From Cryobacterium glucosi (GTDB lineage Bacteria; Actinomycetota; Actinomycetes; Actinomycetales; Microbacteriaceae): a stretch of 64,000 bases of DNA. This document shows positions 8,304 to 16,571 of the stretch, in pieces. The notes below the pieces were generated by a model that was given only the letters and a program-made list of their open reading frames with translations, searched no databases and was not told the origin of the DNA. The position numbers and the translations under genes are program-made. Location: positions 29,315 to 93,314 of the forward strand of contig NZ_SOFS01000023.1 in assembly GCF_004402235.1 (NCBI RefSeq), written 5' to 3'. Position 1 is the first letter of the stretch, and the number at the start of each line of letters is the position of its first letter.

Positions 8304-9085
8304 TGACGGGAACAGTCCGGACGCCGGGATCGGCCGTGACCGGGGCGCCTGTGATCGCCCTGGCCGGGGTCGGCATCCGTTTTCGCCGTAACCGACGCGG
8401 CAGGCGCAGCTTCAAGGACCTGTTCGCGAGCGGGGCCCGGCGCACCAGACCCGGCGAATTCTGGGCCTTGCGCGCCGTATCCTTCACGGTGCAGCGCGGA
8501 GAGGCCATCGGCGTTGTCGGTCGCAACGGCCAGGGAAAGTCGACCCTGCTCAAGCTCGTGACCGGGGTCGTCCTGCCCGATGAGGGCACTGTGCGGGTGA
8601 CGGAGGGCGTCGCACCACTGATCGAGATCACCGGCGGTTTCGTCGATGACCTCACCGTGCGCGACAACGTCTATCTCACGGCGGGCCTGCACGGCATGAC
8701 GAAGAAACAGATCGGCGAGCGTTTTGACGAGATTCTCGACTTCGCCGAGATTGGAGACTTCGTCGACACCCCGTACAAGCATCTCTCGAGCGGTATGAAG
8801 GTGCGCATCGCCTTCGCGGTCATCTCCCGGCTCGAGGAGCCGATCATCCTCGTCGATGAGGTGCTCGCCGTCGGCGACAAGGCCTTCCGGGAGAAGTGCT
8901 ATCGCCGGATCGAGGAACTGCTCGCCGGCGGCCGCACCCTGTTCTTCGTCTCGCACAACGAACGTGACCTGCGTCGCTTCTGCGCCAGGGGCCTCTACCT
9001 CGACAAGGGCGCGCTCGTCCTCGACGGTCCACTCGACGAGGTCCTCGCCCGGTACGACGCCGATTACGGCGTGCGGCCCGCCTGA
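8303..9085 (+). CDS. Polysaccharide/teichoic acid ABC exporter ATPase
   Basis: This is a 260-residue ATPase of the TagH/Wzt class that powers export through the preceding permease. It shows Walker A GRNGQGKST, the signature LSSGMKVRIAFA and Walker B IILVDEVLAVGD, where the VLAVGD ending is typical of this class, plus switch His in FFVSHNERDL. The N-terminal RRSFKDLFASG insertion before FWALRAVSF is also class-specific. It lacks the C-terminal carbohydrate-binding domain of O-antigen Wzt, so it resembles short TagH-type ATPases. GAAGGAG lies 5 nt before the ATG. Confidence 0.93.
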   Translation: MTGTVRTPGSAVTGAPVIALAGVGIRFRRNRRGRRSFKDLFASGARRTRPGEFWALRAVSFTVQRGEAIGVVGRNGQGKSTLLKLVTGVVLPDEGTVRVTEGVAPLIEITGGFVDDLTVRDNVYLTAGLHGMTKKQIGERFDEILDFAEIGDFVDTPYKHLSSGMKVRIAFAVISRLEEPIILVDEVLAVGDKAFREKCYRRIEELLAGGRTLFFVSHNERDLRRFCARGLYLDKGALVLDGPLDEVLARYDADYGVRPA

Positions 9086-9091
9086 GCCGGC

Positions 9092-9367
9092 TCAAGGATC
9101 GACGATGGCGAGGCTGTCGCGATCGGGCGGCAGCTGTTCCTTGGTCAGGCCGGTGAGGAGGTCCCCGACCTCGAGGCTCAGCACGTCCGCGAGCCGGATC
9201 AGGGTGTGGAAGGTCGGATTCCCAGTGCCGCGGTCGATCCTGGCGTAATTGGACACGTTGAGTCCGGCCCGGTGCGCGACAGACTCCTGGTTGAGCTCGA
9301 GTTCCGTTCGGCGCTGCCGCAGGCGCAGTCCCAGCAGGCGGCTCGCTTCTGACTTCGGCTCCGGCAT
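9092..9367 (-). CDS. XRE-family small DNA-binding regulator
   Basis: This is a 91-residue protein made almost wholly of one Cro/CI-type helix-turn-helix: LGLRLRQRRTELELNQESVAHRAGLNVSNYARIDRGTGNPTFHTLIRLADVLSLEVGDLL. The short C-terminal tail LTKEQLPPDRDSLAIVDP contains no second domain, so no ligand or partner is evident. It converges on the exporter ATPase (6 bp between stops) and is divergent from the EcsC-like gene, which is a plausible target. TATAGA lies 6 nt before its ATG (TGGAGG fills the gap with zero spacing), indicating leaderless initiation. Confidence 0.85.
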   Translation of the reverse strand: MPEPKSEASRLLGLRLRQRRTELELNQESVAHRAGLNVSNYARIDRGTGNPTFHTLIRLADVLSLEVGDLLTGLTKEQLPPDRDSLAIVDP

Positions 9368-9373
9368 CCTCCA

Positions 9374-9379
9374 TCTATA
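9374..9379 (-). promoter_or_regulatory. -10 box of leaderless XRE gene promoter
   Basis: TATAGA on the minus strand, 6 nt before the ATG at 9367. Confidence 0.45.
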
Positions 9380-9484
9380 GGCTTGAAGTGGGAAAACCGC
9401 CAGTGGCCGGGGAAAAGATGTGAATACCTTCCCCTGTCAGACCGGCAACGTAAACTCGACGGAAATCGGAAGGACGGCATCGAC

Positions 9485-10516
9485 ATGGCACGAAGAGTGA
9501 AACCCCTCGTCTCGACGACCGGGGGTCTGCCGCAGGGCGGCCAGCTTCCGACCGGCATCATCCGGGGATTCGACCGGGTCATGGCCATCCACCGCCCGGC
9601 TGTGCTCGCCCACATCCGCGGCATCCGCCGGCGCTCACCGGACTCGGACCCCGCACAGATCATCAGGATCCTCGAACGCCGCTACCTCGCCATGGTCACG
9701 ACCGGCGGCGCGGCCGTCGGGGCGACGGCCGTCATTCCCGGCGTCGGCACCGGGGTGACCCTCGCACTGTCCGGCGTCGAGACCGCCGGGTTCCTCGAAG
9801 CGACAGCCTTGTTCGCCCAGTCGGTGAGCGAGGTGCACGGTATTGCCGTCGACGACCCGGAGCGCGCCCGCGCCCTCGTCATGACGATGATGCTCGGCAG
9901 GGAGGGCTCCGACCTCGTCCGCCAGCTTGCCGGCCAGTTCAGCGGAACGGGTGCGGTCCGAACGGCCTATTGGGGCGAACTCGTCACCGCGAGCATTCCG
10001 CGCGCCATCATGGGTCCGCTCACCGATCGCCTGAAGAGCTCGTTCATCCGCCAGTTCGCGACCCGCGGCTCCGCGAGTTTCGTCGGCAAGGCGCTCCCCT
10101 TCGGCGTCGGCGCCGTCGTCGGCGGCGCCGGCAACCATATTCTGGGCAAGCGGGTGCTGACCTCGTCCCGGCTCGCCTTCGGCCAGCCGCCTGCGGACTT
10201 CCGTCCCGAACTCGACCCGCGCATACGCGAGGCGATCGTGCGCGAGGGCGGCGGCCTCGAGGGAGTCGGCCGTGCCGGCGCGCTGCGGGTCGCCGCCGGC
10301 CACCGCATCACCCAGCTCGGGCAGCTCGGGCACGGCACCCTCACCGTGCTCCCCCGCATGGTCCCGCGGCTGCTGCGCCGTGGCCGACCGCTGGAGTCAG
10401 GGGTTCCAGGCACCGCAACGGCGGATCACCCGGATTCGGCTCACGCGGATTCGGATCACGCGGCCGCCGGGCAGGACGTGTCTCCCCGCGAACCGGCCTC
10501 CTCTCCGCGACCGTAG
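9485..10516 (+). CDS. EcsC-like protein of unknown function
   Basis: This 343-residue protein has a central Gly/Ala-rich hydrophobic region (LAMVTTGGAAVGATAVIPGVGTGVTLALSGVETAGFLEATALFAQSVSEVHGI) resembling the EcsC family, and a second glycine stretch VGKALPFGVGAVVGGAGNHILG. The C-terminus is a disordered Asp/Ala/His tail. ATG 9485 was chosen over the in-frame ATG 9383 because GGAAGGA (9468-9474) precedes it and the upstream codons have no family support. A TAAACT box near 9452 could be its -10. It is probably membrane-associated; no catalytic motif was recognised. It lies within the glycopolymer locus, between exporter and transferase genes. Confidence 0.65.
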   Translation: MARRVKPLVSTTGGLPQGGQLPTGIIRGFDRVMAIHRPAVLAHIRGIRRRSPDSDPAQIIRILERRYLAMVTTGGAAVGATAVIPGVGTGVTLALSGVETAGFLEATALFAQSVSEVHGIAVDDPERARALVMTMMLGREGSDLVRQLAGQFSGTGAVRTAYWGELVTASIPRAIMGPLTDRLKSSFIRQFATRGSASFVGKALPFGVGAVVGGAGNHILGKRVLTSSRLAFGQPPADFRPELDPRIREAIVREGGGLEGVGRAGALRVAAGHRITQLGQLGHGTLTVLPRMVPRLLRRGRPLESGVPGTATADHPDSAHADSDHAAAGQDVSPREPASSPRP

Positions 10517-10524
10517 CAGGCCGC

Positions 10525-11751
10525 TCAGGGCCGAACGGCGTCGAACCGCTCCCACTCGTCCATCAGGTGCTGCACGGCCGCGTGGAAGCGAGCGGTGGCC
10601 GCACCGGGTGCCGCGTCGCCGAAGTAGCGTTCGACCCACACACCCAACCGGGCCTCGGCCTCCGGGTCGTGCGCGAGCGCATCCACCGTGCCCACGATCG
10701 AGGAGGCGGCGGACGCGTCGAGCCATTCGCACGCCGCGAGGTACCCGCCGGTGTCGATCTCGGCAGCGGGATCGGCGGGGCGGGTGACGAGAAGGGCCTT
10801 GCCTGCGGCGAGCCGGTCGTAGACCATGGCTGAGATGTCGACGATGGCAACGTCCGCCGCCGCGAGCTGCCAGCCGAGCTCCGCACCGGTGTCGTACATG
10901 TGGTGAGCGGCGGGATCGCGGGCGTTCGCCGCCTTGATCAGGGCGATGATCCTGCGGTTGGCTGCGCCGTATGCCTCGTCGGTGACCCCGCTGCGCGGGT
11001 GCGGCCGGTAGATCAGGCGATGCCGCGACGAGGCGAGGAGCGCAGTGGCGAGTGCGACGCCGTGGCTCGCGATCGAGCCGTATGCCGCGGTGGGCCGGTC
11101 TCCTTCCCAGGTCGGCGCGTAGAGCACGACCTGCCGGTCGTCGGGAACGTACGGAAGCACGCCGCTGTAGTGGTCAGCCTGCGGGCGGCCGATGGTGATC
11201 GCCCGCTTGTCGAAGTCGTAGTCCCAGAGCACCCGGTCGAGACGGGCGAGGGCGGCGTCACCGGCGACGAAGGCGTAGTCGTACGCCTTGATCTGGTTCG
11301 TGACCATGTACATCTTGTCGCTCTCGCCATGGTTGATGAACACGTGCCAGCACCGCGGGTAGCGCATCATCTGGAAGTTCCGGGCGTTCTGGTTGACGTA
11401 GAACACGATGCGGATGTCCTGTTCCGCGACGACCCGCTCGAGGTCGGCGACCTTGCGCACGTAGGTCACCGGCACCGGGCACTCCTCGGACATCGGCAGC
11501 GCCCCGGTCCCGGTGCGGCTCAACACGATGACGGGCCAGGTCTCGGCGAGCACGGCGAGCGGCCGGTACCACTGCCGCATCTGATACAGGTTGACGGCGC
11601 CGTCGGCGAAGTAGACCGCGATCTTGAAACGGCCGAGCGGAAGCGGACCGTCCCCGAGGAGCCGGCCGGCGAGCAGTTTCTGTGCCCGGCGCGACGCGGC
11701 GACATCCTTGACCAGCTTGACGGCCAGGCCGATGTCTTTTCGAATGGTCAT
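10525..11751 (-). CDS. CDP-glycerol glycerophosphotransferase family protein
   Basis: This 408-residue TagB/TagF-type transferase adds glycerol phosphate (or another polyol phosphate) from a CDP donor to a membrane-linked acceptor. Visible landmarks are VVLYAPTWEGDRPTAAYGS (the APTWR-like donor site), RLIYRPHPRSGVTDEAYG and the closing motif AADVAIVDISAMVYDRLAAGKALLVTRP (D-x-S in place of TDYSS). The N-terminal membrane-targeting part is about 100 residues and lacks transmembrane helices. TACTCT lies exactly 6 nt before the ATG, pointing to a leaderless mRNA. Its presence makes the locus teichoic-acid-like. Confidence 0.88.
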   Translation of the reverse strand: MTIRKDIGLAVKLVKDVAASRRAQKLLAGRLLGDGPLPLGRFKIAVYFADGAVNLYQMRQWYRPLAVLAETWPVIVLSRTGTGALPMSEECPVPVTYVRKVADLERVVAEQDIRIVFYVNQNARNFQMMRYPRCWHVFINHGESDKMYMVTNQIKAYDYAFVAGDAALARLDRVLWDYDFDKRAITIGRPQADHYSGVLPYVPDDRQVVLYAPTWEGDRPTAAYGSIASHGVALATALLASSRHRLIYRPHPRSGVTDEAYGAANRRIIALIKAANARDPAAHHMYDTGAELGWQLAAADVAIVDISAMVYDRLAAGKALLVTRPADPAAEIDTGGYLAACEWLDASAASSIVGTVDALAHDPEAEARLGVWVERYFGDAAPGAATARFHAAVQHLMDEWERFDAVRP

Positions 11752-11757
11752 CCCTCC

Positions 11758-11763
11758 AGAGTA
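11758..11763 (-). promoter_or_regulatory. -10 box of leaderless CDP-glycerol transferase promoter
   Basis: TACTCT on the minus strand, then GGAGGG, then ATG. The purine run has zero spacing from the ATG, so it is unlikely to act as a ribosome site. Confidence 0.4.
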
Positions 11764-11775
11764 CCGAGCACCGGG

Positions 11776-12654
11776 TCAGACGATGGGGGGACGGCCGGCC
11801 AGGGACATCCGCCAGATCGTGCGAGCGCTGATCGGCCGCCGCTCCCCCGGGTTGCTGCGCCAGCCCTCCCGGAATCCGGCGAGCCAGGCCCGCAGTGCCG
11901 GCCGGTCGCTGCGGAATCGCAGCAGCTGGATCGCGAGCCAGGAACCGGCGTAGACCGGGACCAGCACGGCAGGCAGGTTGCGCCGGGCGAGCCAGACCCG
12001 GTTGCGCGCGTTCAGCCGGTAGTAGTCGGCGTGCCGGGTGGGCTGGATGACGGGATGATTTGCTTCGAGGTTTCCCGCGTACCAGGTGCGCAGCCCCTGG
12101 TCCCAGACCCGCCACGCCAGTTCGATGCCCTCGTGCGCGTAGAAGAACGGTTCGGCCCAGCCTCCGGTGGCCAGGAAGACCGCACGGGGCATCACCACGG
12201 CACCTTCCCAGACCGAGAAGACGGCGCCGGACTCGGTCGCGGCTCCCTTACGGATGCGCGGAATCCAGCGGGTCGGCGCCGCCGCGCCCGTGGGATCGGT
12301 CACCCGGGGTTGCAGCAGGCCGATCGACGGGTCCGCGCGGAGCTGCGCGACCGCGCGACTGAGGAACCGGGGGTCCGGGATGCTCGCGTCGTCGTCGAGG
12401 AAGAAGAGGTACTCGCCCGTCACAAGGGGGACGCCGCGATTGCGACCGGCGGGGATGCCCAGGTTCTCCGTCAGGGCCAGCGCCTGGACGGCACCCGGTA
12501 ACCCGGTCGGTACCCAGCCGTTGCCCACGCAGACCACGTCGAGGACGACCTCCTGCTGGGCGAGCACCGAGCGGATGCCGCTGGCGAGGTCATCCGGCCG
12601 GGTGCCCTGGGTGAGCACGACGACACCGACCCTCGGCAGCACGGTGTCGCTCAC
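11776..12654 (-). CDS. Family 2 glycosyltransferase
   Basis: This is a 292-residue GT-A glycosyltransferase. The N-terminal nucleotide-sugar fold is clear (VGVVVLTQGTRPDDLASGIRSVLAQQ), followed by the metal motif FFLDDDASIPD and the mid-protein acceptor region EPFFYAHEGIELAWRVWDQG (ED-like). It probably adds a sugar to the wall glycopolymer backbone. It begins 3 bp after the stop of the CDP-alcohol phosphotransferase gene, so it is the third cistron of a compact minus-strand operon (GT2 - CDP-alcohol PT - GT2). The donor sugar cannot be read from the sequence. Confidence 0.88.
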   Translation of the reverse strand: MSDTVLPRVGVVVLTQGTRPDDLASGIRSVLAQQEVVLDVVCVGNGWVPTGLPGAVQALALTENLGIPAGRNRGVPLVTGEYLFFLDDDASIPDPRFLSRAVAQLRADPSIGLLQPRVTDPTGAAAPTRWIPRIRKGAATESGAVFSVWEGAVVMPRAVFLATGGWAEPFFYAHEGIELAWRVWDQGLRTWYAGNLEANHPVIQPTRHADYYRLNARNRVWLARRNLPAVLVPVYAGSWLAIQLLRFRSDRPALRAWLAGFREGWRSNPGERRPISARTIWRMSLAGRPPIV

Positions 12655-12657
12655 CGC

Positions 12658-13485
12658 TCAGGACCGGACGCGGCGCGACGCCATGATTGCGACGAAATGG
12701 CCGAAAAGAGCGAGGATCGACAGGGGCACGAGAGCGATGAGCACGATCCGGTCCATGAGAGGCTCGCCGACGAAACGGCCGATCACCGCGGAGGCGAAGA
12801 TCAGGATCGTGAGTTCGACGGAGTGGTACAGGCGGTGGAACGGCAGGAACCGGGCGAGCCTGCGCAGCTGGGCGATCCTGCCGGGAGTCGGGGTCTGCTC
12901 ACCGCGCGTGTCGGCGAGCTTGGTGAGCCCCGCGTTCGCCCTGGCGACGTGCACCATGTCGTTGAGCGCCTTGTTGAGCACGATCACGAGGGCGAGCAGC
13001 AACGCGAGAGTCGTCCAGAGGAAATCCTCCGGCGATTCGAACGGGTAGGCCGCCGCGCGAATGCCGAACGCGATCGGAATGAGCGCCTCCGTCGAGTAGT
13101 GACCGACCTTGTCGAGGAAGACCCCGGCTGGCGACGATTCGCCTCGCCAGCGCGCGACTTCGCCGTCGCAGCAGTCGACGAGCATCTGCAGCTGCCCGAG
13201 GATCAGCGCGAGCAGGGCCCCCCAGACACCGGGGATGAGCAGCGCCGCAGCGGTCGACCAGCCGACGAGGATCATCAGCGCCGTGACACCGTTCGCGGTC
13301 ACGCTCGTCTTCAGCAGCAGCCAGGTGAGATACGGCGACACGTCGCGCAGGTAGAGCGAGGCCGTCCAGTGCTCGGCGTTCGCCCGCAGGCGTACCTCGG
13401 GCGGCTGCGCGACGGCCCGCAACTCGGCGATCGACGTCGGCCGGGGCTGGCGCACCCGACCGGTGGAATGTGAGTGGGATGTCAT
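12658..13485 (-). CDS. CDP-alcohol phosphotransferase, motif variant
   Basis: This is a 275-residue membrane enzyme of the CDP-alcohol phosphatidyltransferase family, with about six hydrophobic segments. The signature D-x2-DG-x2-AR-x8-G-x3-D-x3-D is present as DCCDGEVARWRGESSPAGVF followed by LDKVGHYS, so the last Asp, usually the catalytic base, is His here. Such enzymes transfer a phospho-alcohol from a CDP carrier to a lipid or sugar acceptor, releasing CMP. In this locus it may use the CDP donor made by the nucleotidyltransferase at 6768-7460, as in di-inositol-phosphate synthesis, to build a phosphodiester-linked polymer. The ATG overlaps the upstream stop (ATGA). Confidence 0.85.
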   Translation of the reverse strand: MTSHSHSTGRVRQPRPTSIAELRAVAQPPEVRLRANAEHWTASLYLRDVSPYLTWLLLKTSVTANGVTALMILVGWSTAAALLIPGVWGALLALILGQLQMLVDCCDGEVARWRGESSPAGVFLDKVGHYSTEALIPIAFGIRAAAYPFESPEDFLWTTLALLLALVIVLNKALNDMVHVARANAGLTKLADTRGEQTPTPGRIAQLRRLARFLPFHRLYHSVELTILIFASAVIGRFVGEPLMDRIVLIALVPLSILALFGHFVAIMASRRVRS

Positions 13486-14471
13486 AGGTGTCTCCCGGTC
13501 CGTGCCGCGATATTGCTGGTGAGTTTCAGGTATCCGAGCAGGAAGCCGAAACCCCAGCAGAAGTGGATACAGGGCAAGACTAGAAGGAACCAGGCGCCGG
13601 AGCGCCCGCCATCAGGGCGAGTCACGACCACGGTGGCCAGGAGGACGACGAGCAGGTATCCGACCGGGGCGATCCAGCCCAGCAGCAGCCACGGTACGAC
13701 GACGCCGGCGAAGCCCAGTACCACTCCGGCGGTGACGAGGAGCACCATCACGGGAGGCACGAAATAGCGGATGCCGTTGTCTGCGGGGAAGCGCCGCGCG
13801 AGTTCCCCGCGCCACATTCCGGTGGACAGCATCTGGCGGGCGAGTCTGGACAGGCTCGGTCGCGGCCGGTAGACGACGCGCAGCCTCGGTGTGAACCAGA
13901 CCGTGCCGCCCTGCTCGCGGAGGCGCCGATTGAGCTCCCAGTCCTGGCCGCGCTTGATGGTCTCGTCGAAGAGCCCGGCACGCAGGAGGCTGTCGCGGCG
14001 GAAGCAGCCGAGGTAGACCGTCTCTGCGGCGCCCTCCGGCCCACCGACGTGGAGGGGCGTTCCGCCGAGGCCGATCCGGGTGCCGTAAGCCCGGGCGACG
14101 GCGCGCTGGAACGGAGCGGTGCCCCGCGCGTCCATGACTCCGCCGACGTTGTCCGCCCCGGTGCGCTCGAGGGTATCGACGGCGACGCGCGCATAGTCGC
14201 TCGGCAGCACCGAGTGGGCGTCGACCCGGATCACGACGGGGTAGGCGGATGCACGGATCGCGGCGTTGAGGCCGGCAGGGGTCGATCCGATCTCGTTGGG
14301 CACGACACGGATGCGCGGGTCGAGTTCGGCGAGTTCCGCGACGAGTTCCTCCGTGCCGTCGATGCTCGGTGCAAGGGCCAGCGTGACGTCGAACGGACCG
14401 GTGTAATCCTGGCCCAGGAGGCTCGTCACCGCGGCCCGGACGTGCAGCACATCGTTGAGCACGGGCATCAC
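13482..14471 (-). CDS. Family 2 glycosyltransferase with C-terminal membrane segments
   Basis: This 329-residue (as called) GT2 protein has NEIGSTPAGLNAAIRAS, VIRVDAHSVLPSDYA (D-x-D-like metal site), a KRGQDWELNRRLREQGG (ED..RR acceptor) motif and three C-terminal hydrophobic helices, resembling ExoA/succinoglycan-type transferases. The GTG 14471 call begins inside the first beta strand: IGVSYVMPVLND reads in frame from upstream codons without a start. An ATG 66 bp upstream in the +1 frame gives MDTRSNRQHTPAKRP and then runs into TGA at a CCCC run; one extra C would join it to LIGVSYVMPVLND. The true start, or a frameshift, needs checking. Confidence 0.8.
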   Translation of the reverse strand: MMPVLNDVLHVRAAVTSLLGQDYTGPFDVTLALAPSIDGTEELVAELAELDPRIRVVPNEIGSTPAGLNAAIRASAYPVVIRVDAHSVLPSDYARVAVDTLERTGADNVGGVMDARGTAPFQRAVARAYGTRIGLGGTPLHVGGPEGAAETVYLGCFRRDSLLRAGLFDETIKRGQDWELNRRLREQGGTVWFTPRLRVVYRPRPSLSRLARQMLSTGMWRGELARRFPADNGIRYFVPPVMVLLVTAGVVLGFAGVVVPWLLLGWIAPVGYLLVVLLATVVVTRPDGGRSGAWFLLVLPCIHFCWGFGFLLGYLKLTSNIAARTGRHL

Positions 14472-14612
14472 GTAGGAGACACCGATCAGGGGCGCTTCGC
14501 CGGTGTGTGCTGCCTGTTCGATCGGGTGTCCATTCCGTTGCGGACTGTCCAGACTACCAGCCCACCCCTTTGGGGGCCTCCTGACGGCTGGCGCACCGGA
14601 GCGGAAACACGA

Positions 14613-14643
14613 CTGCGCCGCCGGTCGATGACCGGCGGCGCAG
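14613..14643 (-). terminator. Hairpin terminator downstream of the HtrA-type protease
   Basis: A perfect 14-bp stem (CTGCGCCGCCGGTC paired with its complement) has a 3-nt GAT loop 25 bp after the protease stop codon. There is no U-run, as is common in high-GC actinobacteria. The 196-bp gap 14472-14667 otherwise holds the doubtful upstream start region of the GT2 gene. Confidence 0.65.
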
Positions 14644-14667
14644 GGCGTGGAAGGAGGACGGGAGCTG

Positions 14668-16368
14668 CTAGCTGGACAGTTCCCCGACCGTGACGGTCAC
14701 GGTGTACGACTTGCCGTCGCGGACGTAGACGAGGTCGGCGGTGGCGCCGGCGGCGAGTACCCGCACCTGGGCGGTGAGATCCTTCGCGTCGGTGATCGGC
14801 ACTCCGTTGAACTTCGTGACGACGTCGCCCTTCTTCAGGCCCGCCTTCTCGGCTGCGCCACCGGAGCTGACCTCGCTGACGAGGGCGCCGACCGTGCTGC
14901 TCGTGTCACTCGTCGCGCTCGTGATGCTCGCACCGAGCAGCCCGTGGGTGGCCTTGCCGTTGGCGATGAGCTCGTCGGAGACGCGCTTGGCGAGGTTCGA
15001 CGGGATCGAGAAGCCGACGCCGATGCTTCCGGCAGCCGTTCCCGATGAGGAGGACCCGCCCGCGTTGGCGATGGCGACGTTGATGCCGATCAGTTCACCC
15101 TTGGAGTTGAGCAGGGCGCCGCCGGAGTTGCCGGGGTTGATCGCGGCATCCGTCTGGATTACGGAGAGCGAAATGCTGCTCGTCGTGCTCGGAGTGGTCG
15201 ACTGCGCGCTTCCGTCCTTGTTCGGGAGGTCGAAGTTCCAGAAGTACGGGTTGTCCGTGCTCGGGGCCGTGGTGTCCGGCGTGTCCGTGGTGGGCGCCGC
15301 CGATGAGGCGATCGAGATGCTCCGGTTGAGGGCGCTCACGATGCCGTCGGTGACGGTTCCGGAGAGGCCGAGCGGTGCGCCGATGGCGATCGTGGTGTCG
15401 CCGACGTTGAGCTTGCTCGAGTCTGCCCAGTTGATCGGGGTGAGGCCGCTCGCGTCGGTCAGTTTGACGACCGCGAGGTCGGAGATCGGGTCTGTGCCGA
15501 CGATTGTCGCCTTGTAGACCTTCCCGTCACTGGCCGTGACTTCGAGGGTCGCGTCTGCGCTCGCGCCGTCGAGTGTCACGACGTGGGTGTTGGTCAGGAC
15601 ATAGCCATCGGAGGTGAGGACGACTCCGGAACCGGTGCCGCCGGAGGTTCCGCTGGTCGCGTTGATGGTGACGACGCTCGGCATGGCCTTCGCGGTGGCT
15701 GCCGTGATCTGGTTGACGCTCTCGGTGTTGTTGACGACGACGGTGCTCGACCCCTGGGCCTGACTGACGGGGGTGCCGTTGCCCTGGCCTCCGGAAAGGA
15801 GCGCCATCACGCCGGCGCCGGATGCGCCGCCGATGAGGGCGCCGATCGCGAGCGCCGCAACGAGGCTGAGTCCGGCACGGCGGCGGGCCGGGTCCTTCGG
15901 ATGGGGGGCCGACGACGGGCCGGTCGGTCCGTTCGGGCCGCCACCCTGGGGAGCGTAGGAGAAGGGTGCAGCCGATGCTGCGAAGTGCGGCGGGACAGAG
16001 CCGTCGGCTCCGCCGAGGGGCCGTCCGAAGGCATCCGTCGCGTAGGGAAGCGTCGGCTGGGTGATCTGGTTCGACGCGTTCGCGACGGGCTGCTGGGGAG
16101 CCTGGGCGGCCTGGACGTCTGCGGGGGCGGACGCCTGCTGGGCGACGACGCCCTGCGGCTGCTCTGCAACCGGCTGCGCGGCCTGCGGGAAGCCGACGAC
16201 CTCGGTCGTGTTGTCCGCGTTCGCGGAGGGGGCCGGGTACTCGGTGGTATCGGCGGGGACGGCGGCGTTGGCCGGCTGTCCGGACGCGGCGGCCTGGCCG
16301 GCGTCGGAGGGAACGTCGGCAGCGGGACGATCTCGATTAATGTCTGGGTCCTGAGGGTGTTCGGTCAT
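14668..16368 (-). CDS. HtrA/DegP-type serine protease with PDZ domain, membrane-anchored
   Basis: This 566-residue protein has a ~160-residue disordered Gln/Ala/Pro-rich cytoplasmic part, one transmembrane segment (LSLVAALAIGALIGGASGAG, ~165-190), an extracytoplasmic trypsin-like domain with His in TNTHVV (~261), Asp in SDLAVVKL (~296) and Ser in GNSGGALL (~413), and a C-terminal PDZ domain (~465-560: GLLGASIT ... EKAGLKKGDVVTKFNGVPI). It should degrade or refold damaged exported proteins. An insertion rich in Thr/Pro/Asp follows NRSISIASS. The start at ATG 16368 is fixed by AAGGAG 6 nt upstream. It is divergent from dapC across 203 bp. Confidence 0.92.
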   Translation of the reverse strand: MTEHPQDPDINRDRPAADVPSDAGQAAASGQPANAAVPADTTEYPAPSANADNTTEVVGFPQAAQPVAEQPQGVVAQQASAPADVQAAQAPQQPVANASNQITQPTLPYATDAFGRPLGGADGSVPPHFAASAAPFSYAPQGGGPNGPTGPSSAPHPKDPARRRAGLSLVAALAIGALIGGASGAGVMALLSGGQGNGTPVSQAQGSSTVVVNNTESVNQITAATAKAMPSVVTINATSGTSGGTGSGVVLTSDGYVLTNTHVVTLDGASADATLEVTASDGKVYKATIVGTDPISDLAVVKLTDASGLTPINWADSSKLNVGDTTIAIGAPLGLSGTVTDGIVSALNRSISIASSAAPTTDTPDTTAPSTDNPYFWNFDLPNKDGSAQSTTPSTTSSISLSVIQTDAAINPGNSGGALLNSKGELIGINVAIANAGGSSSSGTAAGSIGVGFSIPSNLAKRVSDELIANGKATHGLLGASITSATSDTSSTVGALVSEVSSGGAAEKAGLKKGDVVTKFNGVPITDAKDLTAQVRVLAAGATADLVYVRDGKSYTVTVTVGELSS

Positions 16369-16559
16369 GAGGTGCTCCTTCCAAGCGATGCCAGCTTCGC
16401 GCCCGAACCTGAACGAATCCTCCGCCCAAGCTGAGAGCATTCAATGACGAAGCCGTGATGTTGCTTGGGGTGGCAGCCCAGCGACCGGGGTCGGCCGGAT
16501 CGGCGCAGCAATCCTCGCCTGCGAACCGGTCCCGTGAGCCACCGACACGGGGGATGTCG

Positions 16560-16565
16560 TAGTTT
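16560..16565 (+). promoter_or_regulatory. -10 box of leaderless dapC-like promoter
   Basis: TAGTTT, then 6 nt (GGAGTC), then ATG 16572. Confidence 0.4.
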
Positions 16566-16571
16566 GGAGTC

